Shown piece by piece: positions 25,324-35,410 of a stretch of DNA of 64,000 nucleotides (the first letter of the stretch is position 1; every line of letters begins with the position of its first letter). Both the position numbers and the translations under genes were made by a program. The notes beneath the pieces are model-generated. The model did no database searches. It was not told the DNA's origin and saw only the letters and a program-made list of their open reading frames with translations. Origin of the DNA: Catonella morbi ATCC 51271 (GTDB lineage: Bacteria; Bacillota; Clostridia; Lachnospirales; Lachnospiraceae). Location of the stretch: assembly GCF_000160035.2 (NCBI RefSeq), contig NZ_KI535371.1:109899-173898 (forward strand). Reading direction: 5' to 3'.

Positions 25324-25452
25324 TTATTTTTATTCTGTGAGGCAACGAATTCACAAAATAAAGAGCGGATTTTTACCCTTCATAGTCGGATATTTCCTCT
25401 GTGAAAGTAAGGGAATACGGGATATACTTAACTTGAACAGAGGAGGGAGAAT

Positions 25453-26364
25453 ATGTCTTTACTGAAAAATACATGGAAAAATAAGACTTTGTTGTTCATG
25501 AGTCTGCCCGCACTTATACTTTTTGCATTATTCAGCTTTGCGCCTTTGTACGGGCTGGTTTTGGCATTTAAAAAATTTGACTATAAATTAGGCTTTGATT
25601 CTCCATGGTGCGGTTTGGATAATCTGTTATTCCTGTTTAAATCAAAGACTTCATTTGTACGTATTACAAGGAATACTGTTTTCTATTTCATAGCTTTTAC
25701 GGCAATAGGCACAATATGTAATGTGTCATTGGCTGTATTGATTCATGAACTCAGCTATAAAAAACTGGGAAAAATCTGTCAGAGCATAATGATCGTACCT
25801 GCCTTTATCTCTGCTATGGCCATTACCTATGTTGTTAATGCTGTATTGGATACAAGCAACGGAATGCTTAATCAGCTATTGATTTCGCTGGGTAAGGATC
25901 CTGTCAGATGGTACATGGAGGCAAAGGCATGGCCGTTGATATTGATTTTAGTCAAAATGTGGCAAGGAACGGGATACGGTTCCGTCCTGTACCTTTCCGT
26001 ACTGAGCGGTATTGACACTGAACTGTATGAAGCGGCCGAACTTGACGGTGCAACAAAAGGGCAGAGAATCCGCTATGTGACATTGCCTATGCTGCTGCCT
26101 ATGGTGGTAACCATGACCCTTTTATCAATAGGCTATATTATGAGATCCGATACCGGACTTTTTTATCAGGTAACAAAGAATACCGGAGCAATATATTCCA
26201 CTACCCAGGTTATTGACAGTTATGTTCTTAATTCCATAATGGAATCTTCAAACTTCAGTACTACGGCGGCTGTTACCCTATATCAGTCATTAATCGGATT
26301 TCTGTTGGTGATAGTCGTAAACTATGCAGTCAAAAAAATAAATGAGGATTATGCATTGTTTTAG
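25453..26364 (+). CDS. Sugar ABC transporter permease, LplB type
   Basis: 303 aa with six membrane segments and the permease loop EAAELDGATKGQRIRYVTLPM. The N-terminus (LFMSLPALILFALFSFAPLY) is typical of the LplB/YtcP-linked group, which imports oligosaccharides. AGAGGAGGGAGAAT precedes the start. First gene of a three-gene transporter, followed at 32 bp by the second permease. Confidence 0.88.
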   Translation: MSLLKNTWKNKTLLFMSLPALILFALFSFAPLYGLVLAFKKFDYKLGFDSPWCGLDNLLFLFKSKTSFVRITRNTVFYFIAFTAIGTICNVSLAVLIHELSYKKLGKICQSIMIVPAFISAMAITYVVNAVLDTSNGMLNQLLISLGKDPVRWYMEAKAWPLILILVKMWQGTGYGSVLYLSVLSGIDTELYEAAELDGATKGQRIRYVTLPMLLPMVVTMTLLSIGYIMRSDTGLFYQVTKNTGAIYSTTQVIDSYVLNSIMESSNFSTTAAVTLYQSLIGFLLVIVVNYAVKKINEDYALF

Positions 26365-26396
26365 AACGTATTATTAGTTTTTTAGGGAGGCTTGGG

Positions 26397-27284
26397 ATGA
26401 GTGAGAAACATAGACAAAATCTGTTGGGGCTTATACTTCTTATTCTGACGGCAGTATGTCTGCTGCCGCTTATTCTGGTAGTGATTATCTCCTTAAGTGA
26501 TGACAACTCTATTACGGAAAAGGGATTCAGCTTTTTTCCCGATGCGTGGTCATTGGAAGGCTACCGGTATGTGTTGACCTTTGGCAGACAAATTGCCGTA
26601 TCCTATGGAGTAACAATATTAATTACTGTATTGGGAACGCTTATAGCCCTGATTACTATGAATATGTTTGCTTATGCACTGAGCCGGAAATGTTTCAGGC
26701 TTCGTAAACCATTTTCTTTCTTGGTGCTGATAAGCATGCTGTTCTCGGGAGGCCAGCTTTCCTGCTATATGATTAATACCAAAGTCTATGGCCTGGGAGA
26801 TAGCCTGTTGGCGCTGATTCTGCCTGAATGTATCACAGCAATGCATATTATTATACTTAGGACTTATATTCAGAGCAACGTGCCGGATGCACTGATTGAG
26901 GCTGCTAAAATAGACGGAGCCGGAGAATTCAGGACATTTTGGCAGATAGTTTTTCCGGTTTCAAAGCCTTCGGTTGCGGCAGTAGGCTTCATGGTAGCGG
27001 TAAGATATTGGAATGAATGGCAGAATGCGTTGCTTTATATACGCTCATCATCGAAAACACCTCTTCAGCTGTTACTGGTGAGGATTCAGAAAAACCTGGA
27101 TTTTCTGCTGAATACCTCAGGAGCTTTGGGAGCGGGAAATGTAACCTCAATGATGCAGAACCTTCCTAAAGAAAGTGCGCGAATGGCTATACTTATGGTA
27201 GTACTTGGTCCGGTCATTATTGCCTATCCGTTCTTCCAGAAATATTTTGTGAAAGGACTGACAGTAGGATCGGTGAAAGGTTAA
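26397..27284 (+). CDS. Sugar ABC transporter permease, LplC/YtcP type
   Basis: 295 aa, six membrane segments, with EAAKIDGAGEFRTFWQIVFP as the ATPase-contact loop and the family C-terminus FFQKYFVKGLTVGSVKG. It pairs with the preceding permease. The locus has no ATPase gene; such carriers share a general MsmX-like ATPase encoded elsewhere. Confidence 0.9.
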   Translation: MSEKHRQNLLGLILLILTAVCLLPLILVVIISLSDDNSITEKGFSFFPDAWSLEGYRYVLTFGRQIAVSYGVTILITVLGTLIALITMNMFAYALSRKCFRLRKPFSFLVLISMLFSGGQLSCYMINTKVYGLGDSLLALILPECITAMHIIILRTYIQSNVPDALIEAAKIDGAGEFRTFWQIVFPVSKPSVAAVGFMVAVRYWNEWQNALLYIRSSSKTPLQLLLVRIQKNLDFLLNTSGALGAGNVTSMMQNLPKESARMAILMVVLGPVIIAYPFFQKYFVKGLTVGSVKG

Positions 27285-27327
27285 TAAAAAGTGTATTAAA
27301 GAAAACTTGGACAAGGAGGAGAAGAAA

Positions 27328-28899
27328 ATGAAAAAGAAAATTGCAATGATACTTGCGATGGCACTGAGTCTGACGACATTGTTATCAGCCTGCTCGGGAA
27401 CACAAGCCAAAGAAGGGGATAAGTCATCGGGGGAGAAGACGACAGTAGAAAAGAGTGCAGAGGATAAACATACTGACAGCTCGGTAGGAGACAACAAATC
27501 CGCCGCACAGGACGGAGGGATAGTCACCATCAGCTGGTGGCGTAAGATTTACAACGATGTACAGGAATCGGAAATCGATGCTGTAGAGAAGGCAATCAAT
27601 GATTATATAGGTCCGAAAATCGGTGTGAATGTGGATATGAAAGCGATCAGCGGTGATTATGAATCCCTGCTTACCCTGGGACTTGCAAGTGACGAGGATA
27701 TTGACTTGTTCTGGACAGCCAGCTGGGATCTGGCGGCAGCCTGCAAGAATCTCATTCAGAATAACGCAGCGATGGATTTAAGCGACAAGATTAAGAATTA
27801 TCCGGGACTCTGGGGAGCTATGCCGGAGTCTATCTGGGACAGTTCAAAATTTAATGGGAAATATTATTGGATTCCTGTTTACAAGGAGTCTGCAGAGGGG
27901 TATAGTGTTGTAGTACCTCAGTCGGTAATTGATAAAATGGGATGGAAGGATTTGCAGGAAAAGATTAAGTCATATAAGGATCTTGAACCTTACCTTGCAG
28001 AAGCTAAGAAAAAGGGAATAGGAATGCCGTTTCTTTTCCATGCGGATTTTGGTTATCAGAATTTTTCCATGGATAGATTTGCACCTTTAAATATCGGAAG
28101 GGTATGTGTCGTGGATCTTAAAGGCGATACCAAAAAAGTAATCAATCTTGCGGAAACAGATGATTTTAAAGAATATTTAGACACTGTATACAAATGGAAT
28201 AAGGCAGGATATATTCCTGAAGGTGAAGCAACCAGGGAATATCAGGTTATCGGGGATTTTGCCAACAAAGAAGATTGGGGGTTTATGATTCAGACAACAA
28301 CACCTCTGATGGAAGTGACTTTCCCAAAGAATTATAACTGCGGACCGGTAGTTGCAATTAAAATGACGGAAAACTGGATACATTCCGACAGTGCGATTGG
28401 TTCTGTGTATGGTATCAACCAGAAGTCGAAAAAAGCGGATGCCTGCCTCAAGTTTCTTGAGGTGCTGATGACAGATCCCGTTGTGGCCGATCTGGCCTGC
28501 TACGGCTTAGACGGAGTTAATTATAATCGGGATAAAACCGGTAAGGTTGTACGTGTTGAAAATGACGACTGGAACTTCGGAACCTGGCTGTCATCAAGTA
28601 TAGCTACCTGCAGCCTGCTGGCGTCGGAACCTGACAATAAGGTACAGGAATATCTGGATTTTAACAATTCTGCTAAGACATATCCTTTTGCCGGTTTCCG
28701 ATTTGATCAAACCCCGGTGGATGCAGTTGTGGCGGCGGTAGCTGCGGTGAATGATGAATACTGGACATTGTTGAATCAGGGATTTCTGGATCCTAAGAAA
28801 GCACTGCCGGAGTATCGGGAGCGCCTTAAGGAAGCCGGTATTGATGAGTTGATAGCTGAGGTACAGAAGCAGTATGACGAGTGGCTTGCAACCAAATAG
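27328..28899 (+). CDS. Extracellular sugar-binding lipoprotein, LplA type
   Basis: 523 aa from ATG 27328 (AAGGAGGAGAAGAAA upstream; an earlier in-frame start lacks a ribosome site). Lipobox in LTTLLSACSG, then a Lys/Ser/Thr/Asp-rich linker to about residue 70 and a large type-I sugar-binding fold beginning VTISWWRKIYND. The size above 500 aa is typical of the LplA group that binds oligosaccharides or sugar acids. Substrate cannot be told from sequence. The gene lies after both permeases, the reverse of the commonest order. Confidence 0.85.
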   Translation: MKKKIAMILAMALSLTTLLSACSGTQAKEGDKSSGEKTTVEKSAEDKHTDSSVGDNKSAAQDGGIVTISWWRKIYNDVQESEIDAVEKAINDYIGPKIGVNVDMKAISGDYESLLTLGLASDEDIDLFWTASWDLAAACKNLIQNNAAMDLSDKIKNYPGLWGAMPESIWDSSKFNGKYYWIPVYKESAEGYSVVVPQSVIDKMGWKDLQEKIKSYKDLEPYLAEAKKKGIGMPFLFHADFGYQNFSMDRFAPLNIGRVCVVDLKGDTKKVINLAETDDFKEYLDTVYKWNKAGYIPEGEATREYQVIGDFANKEDWGFMIQTTTPLMEVTFPKNYNCGPVVAIKMTENWIHSDSAIGSVYGINQKSKKADACLKFLEVLMTDPVVADLACYGLDGVNYNRDKTGKVVRVENDDWNFGTWLSSSIATCSLLASEPDNKVQEYLDFNNSAKTYPFAGFRFDQTPVDAVVAAVAAVNDEYWTLLNQGFLDPKKALPEYRERLKEAGIDELIAEVQKQYDEWLATK

Positions 28900-29072
28900 A
28901 CCCCAATTCGGGATAGGCATGTATAGCCATAATTACTCACGAAGCGTCTTACACTGCCATGTTGCACATAATAAGATGTATGTGATATATTTGGTAAATA
29001 ATTAGAGGATAATCTTGATATAAGTTATGGAAAGGCTGCCATTAAAGGTGGTCTTTCTGTGGTTAAACGTTA

Positions 29073-30146
29073 ATGAATGGTGATGGAATGGGATGGAAAG
29101 TAGTTGTAACAGATGATGATCAGAATGTCTGCAAGTGTTTGAAAAATCTGGTGGACTGGGAGAGGCTTGGCTGTGATATTCCTTATCTGGCCTATGACGG
29201 GAGAGATGCACTGGCGTTTTTTGTCGAAGAAAAAATCGACTTTTTGATTTGTGATCTGAAAATGCCGGGAATGGATGGTCTGACTCTGATGCATAATATA
29301 TATGAAAAAAGTCCGGATACGGATGTGATCTTCATCAGTGGGTATGAGGACTTTAATACTGCACAGGAAGCTCTCAGATGCGGCGTTAAAAGTTACATTT
29401 TAAAACCTATTAATCAACAGACTTTGGATGAGCTGGAATTGCTTTTAAAATCGCTGATTTTACACAGGGAAAGCAGGAAACTTCGCAAATGCCTCTTTTT
29501 GCCCGATAATAAGCAGAGCTTTCATGCTGCAATAAGAAAAAAGGATAACGAATGGTTGGAGAATTTTATTGTACGGCTTTTTGTCGATGGTGACAGTCCT
29601 GCACCGTTGATAGCTGACTGGATAGGTGATTATCTGGGACGCGAAGCCTTGATTCCGCCAGAGGCGGCAGATATTATTGTAAAACAGTATTTGGAAAAAA
29701 TGTCTCAGATGCCTGACGGAAAGGCAGATTTTTTGCTGCGGGAATGTACCAAACTGATGGAAAGACAGGAACGCATGGAAGAAAACGCAGTTTCTTTTAC
29801 CGAATCGGTAAAAGAGTATGTACTCAGAAATTATTCGGACGAAAATCTTGGTGTAGAGACACTCGCGGCAGAGATGGGCTTTTCGGCAGGATATATCGGA
29901 AGAATTTTTGCCCGGGATGTCGGAGTATCTTTACAGGAATTTATTATTCAGACACGGATGCATGAGGCAAAGCGCCTGCTTCGGGAAACACGGGACACTG
30001 TGGCGGTAATTGCAAACAGGTGCGGCTTCTCGGATGCAAATTATTTTTCAAAGGTATTTCGAAAACGATGCGGAAGTTCTCCTAAGGAATTTAGGGAGAG
30101 TGAGGTGATATTACCAAACATCAGTAAAAGGGGAGGCTCCGAATGA
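29073..30146 (+). CDS. YesN-type response regulator with AraC output domain
   Basis: 357 aa. Receiver domain at 1-125 with DDDQ near residue 14, phosphoacceptor in LICDLKMPGMDG and conserved Lys in YILKPIN; a middle linker; AraC double helix-turn-helix at about 245-350 (LGVETLAAEMGFSAGYIGRI, VAVIANRCGFSDANYFSKVF). The start is uncertain: ATG 29073 and 29088 are both in frame and the ribosome site is weak (GGTGATGG). It probably controls the adjacent LplBCA-type transporter. It overlaps the kinase gene by ATGA. Confidence 0.9.
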   Translation: MNGDGMGWKVVVTDDDQNVCKCLKNLVDWERLGCDIPYLAYDGRDALAFFVEEKIDFLICDLKMPGMDGLTLMHNIYEKSPDTDVIFISGYEDFNTAQEALRCGVKSYILKPINQQTLDELELLLKSLILHRESRKLRKCLFLPDNKQSFHAAIRKKDNEWLENFIVRLFVDGDSPAPLIADWIGDYLGREALIPPEAADIIVKQYLEKMSQMPDGKADFLLRECTKLMERQERMEENAVSFTESVKEYVLRNYSDENLGVETLAAEMGFSAGYIGRIFARDVGVSLQEFIIQTRMHEAKRLLRETRDTVAVIANRCGFSDANYFSKVFRKRCGSSPKEFRESEVILPNISKRGGSE

Positions 30147-31990
30147 AAAGTATAAGGGGGAAAACAGAGACTGCTTCAAGAATTCTTTCAAAAACAGCGA
30201 GAGTGTATGCGGTGACCATAGTACTGCTAATTCTGATTAGCAAAGAGGTAGTGTACCGTTCTGTTTATGCCGATATGGAAAAAATGGCAAAGGAAACCAT
30301 CAGCTTGAAGCTGGATAGTACAGCACGTCTGCTGAATAATATGCTTGATGATGCGAACAGATGCTTTCAGGCGGCGGTAGGTACAAACGGTATTATGTTG
30401 AAAACAGCAGAAGCCTCGAATACGCCACTTTATCATTTAATATCGGAATACAGAGATATTTCATTTGGAGACAGGAGAGGGGTAAAGGCTGTCAGGGAAC
30501 TGAAATCTTTAAATGAAACACTTAAGCAGATATTCAGGGATGGCCTGGGCACGGAGAATTCAGATTATCGGATTCGTATTTACCTTGACAATAGATTTGC
30601 AGTTACCGGTTATATGTCGGAAGGTAAGGATGTAAAAGGAGACGGCATTTATAAAGCGGTTATGACAAAGGAGAATCCGGTTTATTCTGTATTGCACGAG
30701 GCAGGGGGAGAAAGGATCTGCTTCAGAACCCGGAGAAAAACGAATGACGGTAATTATGAAGATGTTCTGTACATGGGGCAGCTTCTGATTTGTAATGTTG
30801 CGGAGCATCAGTGGCAGGTCAACAAGCAATGTCTGGGCTATGTGGTATGTGAATTTAGTTCAGATATGATTAAGGGACTGCTTGGCGGAACGGAGTACGG
30901 AAGCATGTCTGCTTACGTTTTGGATAAAAAAGGTGAATTGTGGGCATCTTATGAGAGCGGTCATGAGGTTGAAAGCGGAGAACTTAAGAAAATTATAGGG
31001 GAGGGTGATTATAACGGCAGTAAGGACGGACTGTTTGTGAAAAAGAGCAATCTCTCCGGAAATATACTGCTTGTGATAGTAATGCCGCAGGAAGTTATAA
31101 GAGAACCGGTGATTAAAAATGTACTCACATTGTTGTCTGTACTAATTCTGCTTTTAACGGCTTTTATCGGTGTACTTTTTTATTTTAACTGGCATCTTAT
31201 CCGCCCTGTTGTAAGGCTTACAAAGCATATGGAAAAGGGAGAACTTTTGAAGATTGAAGCCGATCGTTCCGTTAACAGTACCAGAGAAACGCAAATTCTT
31301 TACCGGAGATTTAACAGCTTCATTGAGCAGTCAAAATCATATATAGACAGCATTTATTCTGTTGAAGCCGAAAAGCGGAGGATGGAATACAGAATGCTGC
31401 AGGCACAGATAAACCCTCATTTCTTATATAATACTTTGGATTCTATCAGCTGCCTTGCCATGCTCAACGGACAGATACGCATCGCGGATCTTCTGAAGTC
31501 GCTGGCACAGATTATGCGCTACAGTATCCATAATCCGCAGGAACCTGCTACACTGCGTGAGGAAATCGCAATTGTCAAAGAGTATGAAAAAATTCAGCAG
31601 AACTGTTCGGTAAACCATTTGGGATTTTTCTATGAATTGGAGGAAGCGGTGGCGGAGTTGACTGTTCCTAAATTGCTGATCCAGCCTTTGGTGGAAAATG
31701 CAATTTTTCATGGAATGAATAAGGATAACAGAAACGGAATTGTAGAAATCAGCGCAGTAAAAAAGAACGGATTTGTATTGATCACAGTATGGGACAACGG
31801 CACGGGGCTGGATACAAAAGAAGTGCAGCGATATTTGAACGGAGAGCGAAGTTCAGATGAAAATGGCGGAGGTTTGGGTATTTATAATATCAGGATGCGT
31901 CTGAAAAGCCGATATGGAGAAGAGGCGGAACTTACACTTCAGAAAGATGAAAACGGCTGTACCGAGGCAATAGTCAGAATTCCGCTGTGA
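30143..31990 (+). CDS. YesM-type sensor histidine kinase
   Basis: 615 aa. Two membrane segments (about 20-40 and 325-348) flank a ~280 aa extracellular sensor; HAMP follows (HLIRPVVRLTKHME), then the His_kinase domain with phosphoacceptor in MLQAQINPHFLYNTLDSI and an ATPase domain (LIQPLVENAIFHGMN, WDNGTGLD, GLGIYNI). Overlap of ATGA with the response regulator shows a coupled pair. It should sense an outside ligand, perhaps with the sugar-binding protein, and drive the transporter genes. Confidence 0.93.
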   Translation: MKSIRGKTETASRILSKTARVYAVTIVLLILISKEVVYRSVYADMEKMAKETISLKLDSTARLLNNMLDDANRCFQAAVGTNGIMLKTAEASNTPLYHLISEYRDISFGDRRGVKAVRELKSLNETLKQIFRDGLGTENSDYRIRIYLDNRFAVTGYMSEGKDVKGDGIYKAVMTKENPVYSVLHEAGGERICFRTRRKTNDGNYEDVLYMGQLLICNVAEHQWQVNKQCLGYVVCEFSSDMIKGLLGGTEYGSMSAYVLDKKGELWASYESGHEVESGELKKIIGEGDYNGSKDGLFVKKSNLSGNILLVIVMPQEVIREPVIKNVLTLLSVLILLLTAFIGVLFYFNWHLIRPVVRLTKHMEKGELLKIEADRSVNSTRETQILYRRFNSFIEQSKSYIDSIYSVEAEKRRMEYRMLQAQINPHFLYNTLDSISCLAMLNGQIRIADLLKSLAQIMRYSIHNPQEPATLREEIAIVKEYEKIQQNCSVNHLGFFYELEEAVAELTVPKLLIQPLVENAIFHGMNKDNRNGIVEISAVKKNGFVLITVWDNGTGLDTKEVQRYLNGERSSDENGGGLGIYNIRMRLKSRYGEEAELTLQKDENGCTEAIVRIPL

Positions 31991-32046
31991 TTATTATCCG
32001 CAAGCTTTGCTGTCTCAGAGAAAATAATAAAATAAATATTAAAACG

Positions 32047-32127
32047 TTCACGCCACAGACCACAGATAAAAAGCCGGTGAAACCGGCTTTGACGCATAAA
32101 TTGAGAGATCTGAATCTGTGGCGTGAA
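32047..32127. terminator. Nested double hairpin between convergent genes
   Basis: Outer arms TTCACGCCACAGA (32047-32059) and its exact complement (32115-32127) enclose an inner AAAGCCGG-TGAAA-CCGGCTTT hairpin (32070-32090). It separates the convergent kinase and dipeptidase genes and could end both messages. Confidence 0.75.
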
Positions 32128-32148
32128 TAATCGGATCCTTGATGTATT

Positions 32149-33657
32149 CTACGCATCCGACCTTGAAAAACTGTTTTTCATTACACAGCTTGCATTGTAA
32201 ACCACCTTATTTAAAGCTTTGGTAGTCTGTTCTATAAGCATTTTGGTAATTTCTTCATTTGCCTTCTCACAGAAAAGAGTATCAGACTTTTCGCTGTCAT
32301 TTTCTGCATCTTTCATATAATCGGCAAATTCCTTATCAAACTTATTTATAAGAGCATGATTTTTAGCCATTACTGCAGTCTGATAATGGTCTATATTAGG
32401 CAGACAGCGTTTAAAATGTGCATCTGCGATTACTCCGAGCAACCTGCTTGCCCAGTAGAAATTATGGCTGTCAACATCGCCCGTTGTATTTGACAGGTAT
32501 TTCGGTGTCTTTGTAATATTTGCATAGAAACCTACAAAGGTGTTAAATACATTGCTTCCGAAAGCTACCCATTCTATGGCTTTTAGCTCTTTAGGCATAT
32601 AAGGGCGAATCTGTACGAGTGCAAGCACATCTGTGCGGCTGATACCGATTGGACGGTAAAGTTCCTTGACCCCGTTAGTGTATGGATCATAAGGAGTATT
32701 CTGATAATGATTTGAGAGCGCCCATTTAATATCCTCAACAGTTATTTTCTTCTCCGGAACCCTGCACCATGGAATGTTGTCCGAAAGCGGAGTATAGTCG
32801 GCATTATCACCTGTCCACCTGCTTGTAGTAGGGTTGAAATACTTTTGAGCAACCCAGGCACGGGGAGTATTGTAAATGTGGTCGAGGTCTGAATGAGTTC
32901 CGAAAGTATCTCTTGGACTAAAGGCTTTGCAGAGAGTGAGATCTAAATGGTTATCCTCTATAAACTCTCTTAAATCCTCAGAGCAGAGATATTCTTTCTT
33001 TTCACCGAAAGCATCATCAAAGTCAAAGGTATCAAGTCCCAGCTGATTTGGTGCAACCACATAGCAGTCATCAGGTACACGTCTTGCCATCCAGTGATGT
33101 CCGCCTATGCTTTCAAGCCACCATATTTCATTTTCATCCTGAAAAGCTATTGCATTCATTTCGTAGGTTCCGTATATTTTGAGTAATTCACCCAGTCTGA
33201 ACACACCTTCACGCGCACTCTTTATATAAGGAAGAACTATGGTAACTATATCCTCTTCACCGATTCCGCCTGCTTTTTCAGGAACATAACTGTTAGTATT
33301 TTTTCTTCCTTTTGCAGGCGCATACTCAACCAGAGGATCTGCCCCGAGCACTCTTTCATTTGAAGCTATGGTTTCTGTAGCAGTCATTGATACATTCAGC
33401 TCATTTACACCGCAGGCAGCCCACACACCTTCTCCGCTTACTGCGTTTGGAAGAGCGGTATAACGAAGCGGATTGTCAGGGAGTTCTATTTCTACATGTG
33501 AAATAACCGAGCGGTATTTTTTAGGCTGTGAATCGGGATGAATCACCGTAAATTTTTTGGGCATAAAGCTTCCCGAAGGTGAATCATCATTTCTGGCAAC
33601 AAGTGTAGAACCGTCATAACTGGCTTTTTTTCCGACAAGTATTGTTGTACAAGGCAT
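32149..33657 (-). CDS. C69-family dipeptidase (PepD-like)
   Basis: 502 aa starting MPCTTILVGKKASYDGSTLV, where Cys3 is the predicted nucleophile of the Ntn-hydrolase fold; family motifs RNDD, NELNVSMTATET and IWWLESIGGHHWMARRVPDD follow. These enzymes cleave dipeptides in the cytoplasm. No signal peptide is present. The ATG follows GAAAGGAGTATTTT. Length is close to family norm. Monocistronic by context. Confidence 0.92.
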   Translation of the reverse strand: MPCTTILVGKKASYDGSTLVARNDDSPSGSFMPKKFTVIHPDSQPKKYRSVISHVEIELPDNPLRYTALPNAVSGEGVWAACGVNELNVSMTATETIASNERVLGADPLVEYAPAKGRKNTNSYVPEKAGGIGEEDIVTIVLPYIKSAREGVFRLGELLKIYGTYEMNAIAFQDENEIWWLESIGGHHWMARRVPDDCYVVAPNQLGLDTFDFDDAFGEKKEYLCSEDLREFIEDNHLDLTLCKAFSPRDTFGTHSDLDHIYNTPRAWVAQKYFNPTTSRWTGDNADYTPLSDNIPWCRVPEKKITVEDIKWALSNHYQNTPYDPYTNGVKELYRPIGISRTDVLALVQIRPYMPKELKAIEWVAFGSNVFNTFVGFYANITKTPKYLSNTTGDVDSHNFYWASRLLGVIADAHFKRCLPNIDHYQTAVMAKNHALINKFDKEFADYMKDAENDSEKSDTLFCEKANEEITKMLIEQTTKALNKVVYNASCVMKNSFSRSDA

Positions 33658-33675
33658 AAAATACTCCTTTCAAAT

Positions 33676-33703
33676 TCAAAAATACGATCTGTCCGTATTT
33701 TGA
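33676..33703. promoter_or_regulatory. Inverted repeat in the dipeptidase leader
   Basis: TCAAAAATACG and CGTATTTTGA (one-base bulge) surround ATCTGTC, 19 bp before the dipeptidase ATG, directly next to the ribosome site. TTTTGACAC at its right edge recalls the TTTGACACC repeat family. An operator or leader hairpin are both possible. Confidence 0.4.
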
Positions 33704-33840
33704 CACTGATATCGTTAATATGCTATTATTATAATCTATTACGCAATAAAAATCATCAAATTCTTTTGAAACCTCTAAAGTATAATAATAAGAATTACTA
33801 ATAAGAACATTAAGAAAAAATAAAAATATAATAAATTCTG

Positions 33841-33869
33841 TTGATTTGTAGCAAAAATAATGAGATAAT
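33841..33869 (+). promoter_or_regulatory. Promoter of the flavodoxin gene
   Basis: TTGATT at 33841-33846, 17-bp spacer, GATAAT at 33864-33869. Confidence 0.5.
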
Positions 33870-33940
33870 ATAGACTGCGAATAAATTTGTAACTAGAATT
33901 ATTTCTTATAAAATGCTTATGGCGGAGGTGCTCGTACTTT

Positions 33941-34465
33941 ATGAATACACTTATAGCTTATTTTTCAAGAGCGGGAGAGAATTATTGTAACGGTGGTGTT
34001 ATTTCAATAGAAGAGGGAAATACTGAGGTTGTGGCAAATAAAATTTCTGCACTGACAGGAGGAGATGTTTTTAAGATTGAGCAGGCAGTTCCGTATTCTC
34101 TTCAATATGACATTTGTGTTGAAGAAAGTAAAGAGGATAAGGCTAAGAATGTGAGGCCTGAGATTGTTAACTGCTTAAATAGTATAGATAATTATGATGT
34201 TATTTATTTGGGATATCCCAATTACTGGGGTTCACTGCCTATGTGCGTGTTTACCTTTCTTGAAAAATTTGATTTTACGGGAAAGACTATCCGCCCCTTC
34301 TGTACTCATGAAGGCAGCGGTTTTGGCAACAGTATCGAGGAATTAACAGCTGTCTGTAAGGGAGCAAAGGTAGAAAAAGGCTTGGCTGTAACAGGCTCGG
34401 AAGCCCGAAAACATGACGAAGAAATCAAACAATGGGTAGATGAAAGCTTAAAAGTTAAGAATTAG
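33941..34465 (+). CDS. Flavodoxin-family protein
   Basis: 174 aa starting MNTLIAYFSRAGENY, the phosphate-binding loop of the flavodoxin fold; IYLGYPNYWGSLPM and PFCTHEGSGFGNS give the other FMN-contact loops. It matches the Flavodoxin_4 group of small FMN proteins, probably redox enzymes in the cytosol with unknown partner. Strong site GGCGGAGGTGCTCGTACTTT. Gap to the LysR gene is 28 bp, so they are likely co-transcribed and the regulator may act on this gene. Confidence 0.88.
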   Translation: MNTLIAYFSRAGENYCNGGVISIEEGNTEVVANKISALTGGDVFKIEQAVPYSLQYDICVEESKEDKAKNVRPEIVNCLNSIDNYDVIYLGYPNYWGSLPMCVFTFLEKFDFTGKTIRPFCTHEGSGFGNSIEELTAVCKGAKVEKGLAVTGSEARKHDEEIKQWVDESLKVKN

Positions 34466-34493
34466 TTTGTTAATAAAGTTAAAGGGGTAGAAA

Positions 34494-35384
34494 ATGGACA
34501 TAAACCACGAGTTATATAAGGTATTTTATCATGTGGCAAAAACATTGAGTTTTTCGGAGGCATCCAAAGAACTGTTTATATCACAGTCAGCAGTCAGCCA
34601 ATCTATTAAAGTATTGGAAAAAAGGCTTGGACAAAAACTTTTTATAAGAAGCACAAAAAGAGTAAGGCTTACAAAAGAAGGAGAGATTCTTTTTAATCAT
34701 GTAGAACCGGCTATCAATCTTATCAGTCTTGGGGAAACGAGAATACTGGAGTCAAAATCCTTAAACGGAGGACAGCTTAGTATCGGAGCAAGCGATACTA
34801 TTTGCAGGTATTATTTGAAACCGTTCTTGAAGGAATTTCACGAAAGATATCCGAATGTTCATATTAAGGTAGTAAACGGTACTTCTTTAAAATGTGTGGA
34901 GTACCTAAAAAACGGTGTTGCAGACCTTATAGTTGTAAATACACCTAACAGTGCCTTGGGGCAGGTTGGTAAGGTAGTACCTGTTAAGGAATTCAGAGAT
35001 ATATTTGTAGCCGATAAGAAGGCTTTTCCTAAGCTCATCAATGGGGTACATGAACTTTCTGAATTGCAGAAACATCCTATGATGATGCTTGATAAGACTT
35101 CAACCACAAGTGAGTTTTTACATAAACTTTTCTTAGAAAATCATTTGGAACTACTGCCGGAAATTGAGTTAGCCAGCAACGATCTTCTTATAGACCTTGC
35201 AAGAATAGGACTTGGTATAGCTTGTATTCCGGATTATTGCATAGATGAAGAAAATGAAGCGGAACTTTTTGTATTGAAGATGAAAGACTCATTGCCTGAA
35301 CGCGGTATAGCTGCCTGCTATAATGATATGGGGCAGACTGCGGAGTCGGTATTTCAGTTTTTAAATCTTTTGAAAAGTGAGTAG
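34494..35384 (+). CDS. LysR-family transcriptional regulator
   Basis: 296 aa. N-terminal winged helix (FYHVAKTLSFSEASKELFISQSAVSQSIKVLEKRLG split over residues 11-45) and a substrate-binding domain (LSIGASDTICRYYLKPFLKE). Standard length. It follows the flavodoxin gene and precedes the penicillin-binding protein by 26 bp; the effector is unknown. Confidence 0.92.
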   Translation: MDINHELYKVFYHVAKTLSFSEASKELFISQSAVSQSIKVLEKRLGQKLFIRSTKRVRLTKEGEILFNHVEPAINLISLGETRILESKSLNGGQLSIGASDTICRYYLKPFLKEFHERYPNVHIKVVNGTSLKCVEYLKNGVADLIVVNTPNSALGQVGKVVPVKEFRDIFVADKKAFPKLINGVHELSELQKHPMMMLDKTSTTSEFLHKLFLENHLELLPEIELASNDLLIDLARIGLGIACIPDYCIDEENEAELFVLKMKDSLPERGIAACYNDMGQTAESVFQFLNLLKSE

Positions 35385-35410
35385 GTTTAAGAGCTTTTAA
35401 AAGGAGATAT

